64,000 nt of DNA. It comes from Cryptomeria japonica (lineage: Eukaryota > Streptophyta > Pinopsida > Cupressales > Cupressaceae). The translations under genes and the position numbers were made by a program. The notes beneath the pieces were generated by a model, which saw only the letters and a program-made list of their open reading frames with translations, made no database searches and was not told where the DNA came from. Where the stretch lies: the NCBI RefSeq assembly GCF_030272615.1, contig NC_081414.1, positions 335,405,427 through 335,469,426 on the forward strand. The letters are read 5' to 3'. Position 1 is the first letter of the stretch. Each line of letters starts with the position of its first letter. Of the stretch, positions 23,131 to 33,316 are shown piece by piece.

Positions 23131-24660
23131 ATGGCTACTGCTAGTCCTTGGGGTACTTCTTTTGGTCTTCTGAACTTGACCACACCTCTGCATGAATTAC
23201 CAAAAGGTACGCGAAAAAATCTACCTAAATTTTTTGGAGATGGTGTTCAACATCCAGATGAACACATTGCTGCTTTCTACATCGCTTGTGGAGTTCTTGG
23301 TGTTGAACACGAAGATGTTTCAATAAGATTGTTCATTGAAACTTTACATGGAGCTGCTGCCAATTGATTTTATCATCTACCCAATGTGTGTATCACTTCT
23401 TGGGCATCTCTCAGGATGTTGTTTGAGGCAAGATTCAAGTTTGCTAAAGATGATCATGCTTTATTGGCACAATTAACTCAGTTGAAGAAAGAGCCTCAGG
23501 AACCCATGCACGAGTTTGTAGCCAAATTTGACAAGTTACATAATCATATTCCAGTTACTTCAAGACCTACTGCTAGAAACTTGAAATGTTTTTTCATCAA
23601 CTCCCAATTGCCAGAGGTGAGTTTCCTTTTGCGGAGGAACAATCCTACAGATTTGGCTGGAGCTCAACAAATGGCTATATCGGTTGAAGATGACCTTATC
23701 CTTGCTGGAAAGATAAGGAGAGATCCTAACAAGGTTAGGAGTAATCAAGCTTTAGATGCATCTCCTTCTTCAACTAGTTCCGTTGATCCTATGATACAGA
23801 AGCTAGCAAATGAGTTGCTGGCGCTTAAGAAGCAGATTTCCTCACAAGGAAATAATTCTTATTGAGACATCCCAAGAAGTACTTACCCAAACAATGCTTC
23901 TAATTATGCTATGCGTAATCAGAATAAATTACCTCTTGCTCCAGAGAGGCTTGCATTGGAAGCTCCACCCCAAAGTTCAGCAACTGGATACTATGAAGCT
24001 GAACAAAATGATCTTCCTCCCTTTAGTGAAGAAGATGCTAATCCACATCAAGAAGGTGATGCGGACTTAGCTGGCGACTCTAACATCAGGTTCTTGTAGT
24101 ACCAAGAAGATGATGCATCAAATGCACGTGAAGGAGATGTCTTTGCAGTGTTCACGTGTTCACAAACACAAGTGGCTCCGCCGCCTGCCAATGTGAAAAA
24201 TGATGATTCTGCTCAAATCCATGATTCTCAACATTTCCCAGTTTCTATTGCTAAGTGTGGGACTCCTATACCAAACCCCCCAAAGGACACTTCTATCTCG
24301 AAGGACGTTACGAAAGATAAAGGTGTAAGTACTCCTTCAACTGCTGTTAATTTTTCTGCACCTGTTATTTCTTCTGCACCTGCACCGAAGACTAGTGTTC
24401 CTTATGTTGTAAGTTCCCAAAATGAGAACTCAAGTTCATCTTTAATGAATTCTTATCAGTCATTTGATATTCTAGATCATGCTAGAAAAACCAAGATACA
24501 AATGTCTGAGGTAGAATTTCTGAGATCTAACCCCAATCAATTTGACCATTTGGTCAAATTTGTTAAAGAAAAAGATATTACCTCTAGCAATTTTCCAAAA
24601 TCAAACTTGCTTCAAAACAATTTAGTTTCTTCCCCTTCTCCTGTTGAGAAGATAAAACCA
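23131..24660 (+). pseudogene. Outer element gag, broken
   Basis: ATG at 23,131 begins MATASPWGTSFGLLNLTTPL. A retrotransposon gag capsid follows: LPKFFGDGVQHPDEHIAAFY, ISRF-like IRLFIETLHGAAA, SWASLRMLFEARFKF, LTQLKKEPQEPMHEFVAKFD, and NPTDLAGAQQMAISVEDDL. One frame runs from 23,131 to about 24,716, interrupted by TGA at 23,365 (where Trp is expected), TGA at 23,863 and TAG at 24,097. After the capsid comes a long Ser/Pro/Asn-rich linker without a CCHC knuckle, which is usual in this group. Confidence 0.85.
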
Positions 24661-25110
24661 TTTTACATCTCTTTGTTTATAAATGGTTACAAGCTTAGCA
24701 ATTGTGTAATTGATTGGGGCATCTGATAATGTTATGCCCTCAAAAGTTGCTAATTCCCTTGGTTTAACCTTGACCAAAACATTTGGAAGGTGTTTCTCCA
24801 TGGATAAAAAGCAAGTTCCTTTGATTGGTCAAATCAAAGATGCACAGTTTGCCTTTGCTTCATTCCCAGAAAAGAAAATCAAGATGACAATATTGGTAGT
24901 TGACGTACCAACTTCCTATGGGCTTTTGTTGGGAAGAAATTTCTGTAGAGATGTTGGGGGGTGAGTTAAACATGGATATGACTAAGGCTCGTATCCCAGT
25001 TAAAGGAGTTGTCCAAAGGTTACTTCCAGAAAAAGAATCAAAATATACCGTTGTCAAATCTGACGATCAACGAGCCTAGATTCTTTTCGAATCATCAGGC
25101 ACGGGTAATT
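24661..25110 (+). pseudogene. Outer element aspartic protease, broken
   Basis: FYISLFINGYKLSNCVID leads into the active site. The triplet after the catalytic Asp (24,712-24,714) reads Trp instead of the usual Ser/Thr/Asn, and a one-base frameshift follows, so the active site is destroyed. The frame resumes as ASDNVMPSKVANSLGLTLT, then the flap region and the conserved TSYGLLLGRNF at about 24,909-24,941. A second frameshift at about 24,960 and a TAG at 25,077 follow. Confidence 0.85.
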
Positions 25111-25279
25111 ATTTCATGCATGCTGATGATGGTCTAAAGATGATCACTGAGAGTGAAGTTGATACTTCACTCAATAATTTCCTAGTTAATTGTGAAAGTA
25201 GTTGTGAAAGTAGTGTTATTGAATCAGAGGGAGCTTCAACTTCACAACAAGAAATTCTCAAATTTGATACCATTAGCAT

Positions 25280-25326
25280 TGGTAGTCCAGATGATGTTTG
25301 GATGCTGGAGTTTGATGATAGCTATT
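25280..25326 (+). pseudogene. RNase H-like domain, first part (split by nested element)
   Basis: DDVWMLEFDDS at 25,290-25,322 corresponds to the first beta strand of a retroelement RNase H, with the first catalytic Asp at 25,314-25,316. The reading frame stops at the inserted LTR. It continues in frame at 38,070 when the insertion and one CTATT copy are disregarded. It follows the protease and precedes the RT. Confidence 0.75.
25322..25326. repeat. Target-site duplication of the nested Tat element, left copy (CTATT)
   Basis: CTATT precedes the TGTAGCG start of the left LTR and is identical to 38,065-38,069. Confidence 0.93.
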
Positions 25327-26952
25327 TGTAGCGTCATAAATTGTACGCACTCGCTAGGGTGGTACAATTTCACACCTAGTTTAGCACCCACCTTAGTGCA
25401 TTTTACATTCTGCATTGCATTTCTCCTTAAGCACTTAATTAATCAAATTAATTAGGTCTAAGGTCCTATTTCATCATTCTCTACATCATAAAGTTGGGCC
25501 CTTTTCACTAAAGCGCGCCCTTCGCATTTTATTCCTTCAATACATCACTCAATCAAAAAACCCTAATTAGGTCCTATTCCGAACTTGGGGGCTTGGTTTT
25601 GGGGTCAAAACATCTCGAAATCACCTGTAACTTCGGGATTCTCTCTAAAATCATCATATCCGATGGCCCTGAAAATTTGGTGAAAAGTTGTCGGGACCGT
25701 GGCGCCCGGTGCACATGGTCCCGGACATTTTTCCCGAAATTTTAGGAGCGCAATCCAATCATAAAATAAAGCTTAACCCCAAGAAATTGGCGGGATATTC
25801 AATCTCTAGGTTGGCCAAAATATGAATTTACGACCTAGGGTTTCATACATAAAAGCTCTCTTTCCTCATTTGAAGGGATCGGATTTTTGTTTCCAGGAAC
25901 TTTATATGCAGTGAAAGAGAAGATCTTTGAGGACTTCAACAACATTCAACATCATTCTATCAAGCATCTATCAAATTCATTCATCCACTTAGGGCTTGGA
26001 AGACATTGAAGAACAATAGGAGATTACCGACTGAAGATTGGCTTGTACTCCTCCCTTGAGGGTTGGGTATGATTTCCTATTGTTTTCATGTCTTTGCATA
26101 AGCTTTGATACATCATTTATTCACGCTTTAGATCACATTGCATCTTGATTTAGAGCATTTACATTATCATTTGCAAGCAATTAGGGTTTACTTTCTAGGT
26201 TGCTCTAGTTTGCTTTCTTGCATTTTGGACCTTGCACACACACTAGGTCTGCACACACAATACAGTTTACAAAACAACTTGGCTATTCGTGGAGGTGGAA
26301 ATCACCGAAGCGGGGGTTTGACTAAGGCAAAACCCTATATAGCCGCCCCTCCCCCTTTTCAGATATTATTGTAGGTTTCGGGATTTGGACGATGCCACGG
26401 GATACAGATCCAGAGAGAGAAGGTTGGAACAACACTCTGTGTGAAATTGTAGAGCAGGAGACCAGGACAGGGGCGCTGGGCGCCCTGGTCCCTGGGACAG
26501 AGGCGCTGGGCACCCTGGTCCTCCGGACAGACAGTTTGCAGACAGTTTCCAGACAGTGTTTCAGAGTGCAGAACAGCAGTTTCCGGTGCAGTTTTCAGGA
26601 CAGTGGCGCTCACGCCCCCGTCCCGAACATTTCCAGTCCGATTTCGACTCCGGGTACATATCTACATTCTTATTTCGTCCTTGTACTTACAGTTGTTCAT
26701 TGTTTAATCTCAATTCTGCAATCTTGTTATTGGTTCGTACTTGCATTTTGGGATTAGGGTTTAAACTTGCATCACTTGATCTTACAATTTCAACAAGGGA
26801 ATAGAAATCCTAATAGATATCCCGTGGCTCTCTCTTTCACCAAAAGAAGTAGCCCATTGTGTGATATCTCTAGGCTCTTTCGTATTCCGTAATGTGTGTC
26901 AAAAGGTAGGATTAGGGCATGATTAACCTAGTCTCGCTTTTTCCCCTACACA
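25327..26952 (+). repeat. Nested Tat 5' LTR
   Basis: 1,626 bp. Contains two GC-rich palindromic units of about 30 bp (26,460-26,525) built on GGCGC(C/T)...GCCC...GGTCC, and a TATATAG at 26,336-26,342 that may be the promoter; the GC palindromes would then lie in the transcript leader. Confidence 0.95.
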
Positions 26953-26955
26953 TTT

Positions 26956-26971
26956 TGGTGAACCCGACGTG
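26956..26971 (+). other. Nested Tat primer binding site
   Basis: TGGTGAACCCGACGTG starts three bases after the 5' LTR, the expected place. I cannot name the tRNA with confidence. Confidence 0.65.
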
Positions 26972-27063
26972 AATCTATCATTGCTTCCTCTTGCATTGCA
27001 TTTGTTAGATCTAGATCTAGATTTAGTGTGTTTTCATTTCATTTCATTAAAAGAGAAAAAGGC

Positions 27064-27091
27064 AAAAAAAAAAAAAAAAAAAAAAAAAAAG
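27064..27091 (+). repeat. Poly(A) tract in the Tat leader
   Basis: About 28 consecutive A followed by GAGAGAGGGAGAAGAG, between the primer site and the pol start. A homopolymer this long is unstable, so its exact length should be taken with care. Confidence 0.9.
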
Positions 27092-27153
27092 AGAGAGGGA
27101 GAAGAGTGTGTTTCTTTGCATTGTGTGTTTAAATTTTATGCAATCTTTTCAAA

Positions 27154-30100
27154 ATGTCAGATTTTTATTTGCAAAATGTTCATGCTTTTGAGGATTATTA
27201 TGAGTATAGCCAAGATGAATTAGATGAAGCTTTAGATGAGTTTTTGAACCCTAAGGATGCTAAACCTTCATTTTACCAAAAACTCATAAACCTTGTTACT
27301 ATGCCATTTAGGTGTGATGAGAAAGATAAGTCGAATGGTTCCTCTCAAGGATACATTCCTATCCACTCTTCCCCTGAATCTAGTAACATGGTTGTTTTCA
27401 ATAATCCCCTCTATGACGAGATGTCTCCTTTTGAATCAAAAGACAAACCTTTTAACCGATATGATCATGCTTTGTTGGATGATGCTCTTGATGACTTTGT
27501 GGCTTTGTCGAAACCTTTAAACAAAAACAAGACCTCTAAATTGGTTAACATGATAAATTTGAATGAATATAACAAGCCTCTCTTTGAAGTCCAAGGTGCT
27601 TATCCTTCTCCCACCTTTCAAAGTCCTAAAACACCTCTCCTGACTGTCCAAGGAAGGTATGATCATGATTCCTTTTGTACTCCGAATAAACCAATCATCA
27701 CCGTGCAAGGAAGAAAACCTATAAGTCCTTACAATTATGCTAAGAAAATAACTAGAGAGAGTTATCATGCGGTTGCCCATACCTATCATACCAGAAATAA
27801 TAGGCAACCTAATCCTCCTCCTGTTATTCCAGTCTCTCTTCCTAATCCTCAACCAATTCTTCCTCAAGCTCCCCGTATTTCGCAAGTTATGGGTAAGGAA
27901 TATGATCTCATAGAACAGCTTAAAGCTACCCCTGCTAAGATATCCCTTTGGGATTTGATTCAAACTTCTTCTGCTTATCATGGAATGTTACAAGATGCCT
28001 TGAAAGATTTGAATGTTCCTCCACCGAATACATCTAGTAATATAGCATCTTTTGTTAACTCTGTGATGAATCCTAAAGCTCAAATTGTGTTTACCCAAGA
28101 TGAGTTGCCTACTAGTGAAATTCAACAACAATATGATCCCTTGATGATTGTGGTTGTCATGAAAGACACTGCTATAAGACGAACACTAGTAGATAATGGC
28201 TTTGGCCTTAATGTGTGTAGCATTAATTTATTGCATAAGATGAATGTGGATACATCTCTTATGGAGCCCGACTCTCGTCCCATTCGTGGCTTTGACAATG
28301 TGGCTAAGACTTCATTAGGTATCATCACCTTACCTCTCACAGTGGAACCTGTTACTTTGCCTACTCCTATCCATGTTATGCCTGGAAATTTAACATATAA
28401 CTTGTTATTAGGGAGGCCTTGGATTCACAGCATGCAAGCTGTCCCCTCTACATTGCATAGACAAGTTAAATTCGTTTATAACAATAAGACATACACCTTG
28501 ATGGGTGATACTAATTTTCAAGCTTGTCTACAAACATCTAATTCCAAAGGAGATTCTTCTAAGCCATCCTCGTCTAGTGATGACTCTTTAAACAAGAAAC
28601 CTATCGATGAGTCTTCGCTCTCCGATGATCAAAATCCTTCAGATGAGTCTAGAACTCTTGAAGAAGATCCTTCTCGACTTGAAAATACACATAAAAAGGA
28701 TTTTGATCCTGAGAAGGTTCTCGCAGAGGATGATTGGGGATCTCTTGATTTTAACCCTACCTTTGTAGGTGAATATAAGGTTCCTTCTAGAGAAATTAAA
28801 GTTGGAAAGAAGGAAGAAGTTGAAAATCATAAAGTTGAAAAGAAAGAAGAAGCTAAAAATCAATCAACCTTACCTGAATCTATGAGTAATAATTTTGTGG
28901 CTGCTTCTCAAACTTCTTCTCCTCACATCTATAATTATGAAGAGTTTGATTCTTTGTCTTATGAAAAACCACCTTCTCTTCCTGAAATGGTTGATCGTTA
29001 TGGTCGCGGTTTTCGCATTTTCGCTAAGCATGGGTATCATGGAAAAGGTTGTGGTGCTAATGAACAAGGGATAAGAGTTCCTCTAGAGACTAATTTTCAC
29101 AATTATGCCTTTGGACTTGGCTATAATCCCTGCAGACGTACTAAAGCTTTTAAAAGACCATGCATTAGTGTTAATGCTATTTCTACATCTCTATCAATGC
29201 AGCACCCTGAGTATATTGATGGGGATCCTTCGGGTGACTGTGCTTTGGATATCTTCCCTACCGATGATGCTTTAGCTGAGTTCTTGGGAGCCTATGACAC
29301 TCTTCCTCGTTATCATCACAATAGGGGACTCCCTTATTGTTTGAACACCGAAGCCTATTTTGGAAAAGAGATTGATAATGATGAGATTGTGAAAGAATTC
29401 CCTCAGTTAAAGGACACTCCTCAACAAAGTAATCTTCTCATAAGTGATACCACTGATGTTAAGATAGACCTTTGCAATAAAGAGAAAGTTATTAAAATTG
29501 GGAAATGTTTGGATGAAGAGGAACATAAACAATATGAAGAACTATTGCATGAATTCCCTGAGATCTTTTCTTGGGCATATTCTGACATGCCTGGTATAGA
29601 TCCTAAGATTGTTACTCATAATATTGTCTTAGTTCCTGATGCTAAGCCCGTGAAACAAAAGATTCGAAAAATGAATCCTAAGGTGGCTCTGCTTGTTAAG
29701 GCTGAGATTGAAAAATTATTGGAGGCTGGATTTATCCGCCCTATTGACTATTCCCCATGGATTTCAAATATTGTCGCTGTGGCTAAACCAAACAACAAAA
29801 TAAGAATGTGTACTGACTTTCGAGATTTGAATAAAGCTTCCTTGAAAGATGATTTCCCTCTTCCAAACATTGACATGATAGTTGATTCTACGGCAGGACA
29901 TGCCTTGTTATCCTTCATGGATGGTTTTTCAAGTTACAATCAAATTTTTATTAACCCTCAAGATCAATTCAAAACTGCTTTCACCACTCCTTGGGGTATG
30001 TTTTGTTGGATAATGATGCCTTTTGGACTTAAAAACGCCGGTGCAACCTATCAACGAGCGATGACCCTTATCTTTCATGATTATATGCATAAGATTTTAG

Positions 30101-32733
30101 AGGATTATGTTGATGATATTTTGGCCAAATCCTTTCTTCGCATGGATCATGTTAAAATCCTCCGACAAATTTATGAAAGAATTCATAAATATCACATGCG
30201 CTTGAATCCCCGAAAATGTGTTTTTGGTGTGGATAGTGGAAAACTATTAGGATTCATAGTTTCGCATCGTGGGATTGAGGTGGACACTAAGAAAATAGAT
30301 GCTATTGTCAACATGCCACCTCCTAGAAATGTGTCTCAACTTAAAAGCTTACAAGGAAAGATTCAAGCTATTCGTAGGTTCGTGTCTCAGCTTGCGGATC
30401 GTACCTTTCCTTTTACTCAACTTCTTAAAAAGGATATCACTTTTCAATGGAATGAGGATTGTCAGCAAGCATTCGAAGATTTAAAAGTGTATTTGGCTAG
30501 TCCTCCTATTCTTCAACCTGCCGAACCTTCTAAACCCTTCCTTCTGTATACAGCTGCTTCCTCTCATGCTCTCGCAGCATTGTTGGCACAACATGATAAA
30601 GATGGTAAGGAATGTCCGGTTTATTACATAAGTCATACCTTACTCAATTATGAGACCCGATATTCTGCGATAGAAAGACAATGCTTGGCCTTGGTATTTG
30701 CGACTCAGAAATTGAGACATTATCTTTTGAATTCAGAAGTCCATGTCATGGTAAAGTTTGATCCTTTGAAGCATCTTTTCTCTAAAACTGATTTATCAGG
30801 ACGTCTAGCTAAGTGGGTTATGATGTTAACTGAATTTGACCTTAAATTTGTTTCACAAAGAGCAATTAAAGGACAAGCGTTGACCGATCACTTAGTTGAG
30901 GCCCCTTCACCTTTCTCCTTCCCTAACCCTGAGTCCTTTCCTGACGACTTCATTCTTTCTATAGAGAAAGATGAAACTTGGGAGTTGTACTTTGATGGCT
31001 CTAAGTGTCATACGGGATCAGGGGCAGGGGTTGTTCTGATTTCTCCTACAAAGAAACCTATTCCTTTATCATATCGTCTAAGTTTCCTATGTACCAATAA
31101 CGTTGCTAAGTATGAGGCTCTTAAAGCAGGAATAAAAGCAGCCTTGGCTCTGAATATAAAACACATACATATCTATGGAGATTCACAATTGATTATAAGA
31201 CGAGTAACAGGAGTGTATCAAGCAAAACAAGATAAATTATCACAATATAAAGATCTTGTTATCTCTTTATTACAAAATTTCGATTCTTATACCATGGAAC
31301 CCGTTCCTCGAAAAGATAATCGACATGCGGATGCAATGGCATGTGTGGCTTCTCTAGTATCTTTAGAGGACCCTATGATCGATCTTAATTTCGTTATTCA
31401 CAATCTTATTTCTCCGGCTATCGAAGATGATTCTAGCTTGATAACATGTTGTGACTTTGTAGACTCAGACGAATGGTACTCGCATATCGTAAGATATTTG
31501 ACTGATGGAACCTTTCCCGATTCCGCTAATAGGAACACTAGGGCTAGAATCCGCAAGCTATCTGCTAGGTATATCATTCTTTCTAATGTCCTATACCGAA
31601 GGGGTTATGATGGTCTTCTCCTTCATTGTCTTAACAAGTCGGAAATCCCCGTTGCTCTTGAAGAGGCACATTCAGGTGCTTGTGGGGGGCATTTTGGGGG
31701 CAAATCCCTGGTTCATAGGTTGCTTCGTATGGGATACTATTGGCAAACTATGCAGAAGGATTCCTTTTCATTTGTTAAAAAATGTCATCAATGTCAACAA
31801 CACAATAATCTGATTCATGCTCCTGCCCAAGAACTTCGTTCTCAAGTAGCTTCTTGGCCTTTTTTCGCATGGGGTTTGGATCTTATTGGAAAAATTTCTC
31901 CTCCTTCATCTCAAGGACACACCTTCATTATAACTGCAACAGATTACTTTACGAAGTGGGTAGAAGCTATTCCTCTTTGCTCTACTACTGCTGAAGTGAT
32001 TTGTCAATTTCTCTTAGAAAACATCATTTCTCGATTTGGGATACCTTCCACTATTATCTCAGATAATGGGACATCGTTTAAGAACAAGGACGTGAAGAAA
32101 TTCCTCGAGAAGTATCATATCAAACATCAATTTTCTACACCTTACTATCCTCAATCAAATGGCCAAGCCAAATCATCCAATAAGATAATTGAACAAATTC
32201 TTCGCAAAACCGTGAATAAACATGGTAAGGATTGGAGTAACTAGCTGATCTATGCTCTTTGGGCCTACCGAACGAGTGTACGAATTGCTACGGGAACTAC
32301 TCCTTATAATCTTGTTTATGGTGTTGATGCTATTATGCCCTTAGAGTTAGAAATTCCATCACTGAGGGTTTCTCTCAAAGGTATAGTAGATGATGACTCT
32401 TATAAGGAACAACGACTTCAACAGCTTGAGATGCTTGATGAACAGTGCATAAACGCTCTTGAGCATATTCAAGCGTATCACAAAACTCTACAACGAAGCT
32501 ATAATGACAAGGTTATTCAACGTTCCTTCTCAGTAGGTGACTTAGTCTTTTATGAGAATCAGCACAATGTGAATGCCTTGCCTGCTGAAAAGGGAAAATT
32601 TAGTCCTAATTGGCTTGGACCATATATCGTTATTGAGGATTATGGATCAGGTGCTTACAAAATAGCGGATGTAGACGGTACACCTCTTAGAGAACCTATC
32701 AATGCTATGCACTTGCGTAGATATTATGCTTAA
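27154..32733 (+). pseudogene. Nested Tat polyprotein (protease, G-patch, RT, RNase H x2, integrase), one stop
   Basis: ATG at 27,154 starts MSDFYLQNVHAFEDYYEY; one frame runs 1,859 codons to 32,731. Residues 1-290 are acidic with three P-L/I-x-VQG repeats (about 145-190) and no capsid. A linker includes ATPAKISLWDLIQTSS. Protease: LVDNGFGLN (Asp347) and LLLGRPW (about 416-422). G-patch-like Gly pattern: about 616-645. RT: about 830-1,000 with YVDD at 985-988. Ordinary RNase H: about 1,128-1,195, first Asp lost (YTAASS). Second RNase H: about 1,275-1,405 with Asp1281, Glu1321, Asp1343 and HADAMA. Integrase: HHCC finger (HSGACGGH...CHQC), Asp in GLDLIG and SDNGTSF, but Lys1673 (AAA, 32,170-32,172) where Glu is catalytic. 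The only stop is TAG at 32,242-32,244; the C terminus ends HLRRYYA. Confidence 0.93.
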
Positions 32734-33316
32734 TTCTTCATTTCTTATCTATCTTCTTTTCAAATTCCTCAACATTGGATAATATGTTAGTATTTCTTAA
32801 TTAAAGCAAAATAGAATTAAATGTTATGTCGTTTAATCTATATTGCTTCGTTCCTGACAAGCATGTCTTCTTACTTTATAGTTTGTCTTGAATTCATTAA
32901 TGTAAATTGTAAAAGGTTTACATTTCTCATTATGCTAGCATATTATACAAAGTCTTTATGTATTAAGTAGAATTGTATCATGTTGTGTTTAAGTTCAAAA
33001 TTAAATCACATTAGTTATATGATTCTTAGACTTAATGCATATCTCTTCCTTATCATCAATGTTGTACTTGATTAAATATTTAGTTAAGTCACACATGTAT
33101 CAATTTAATCATGGAGCATTGAGAAATCAATCACATGGAAATTAAATTCTGAATATACATGTACATTTACCAAATGAATTAGATTTAATCAAAACAAAAT
33201 ATACATTGTTTGAAGCATTAAAGATAACACATTTGAGACAAAAGAGAAGCATGTATATATACATATATATATATGTGTGGATCATATACAAATCTAGGTC
33301 ATTGTACATCATAAAA
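32734..33316. other. AT-rich spacer between Tat pol and the antisense gene
   Basis: No frame or motif of note. It lies between two convergent genes and presumably holds their 3' ends. A TATATACATATATATATA run occurs at about 33,253-33,273. Confidence 0.5.

Noticed and set aside
26138-26804. Short ORFs in the Tat LTRs (also at 37.2-37.9 kb)
   Set aside because: They overlap GC-rich palindromes and LTR control sequence, differ between LTR copies in length and frame, and show no domain.
27064-27091. Poly(A) run as the tail of a retrogene or LINE
   Set aside because: It lies inside the Tat leader between primer site and pol ATG, with no retrogene upstream and no target duplication.
27517-27981. 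Minus-strand 154-aa ORF opposite Tat pol
   Set aside because: A shadow of the sense ORF: biased composition, no motif, and not maintained in the third copy.
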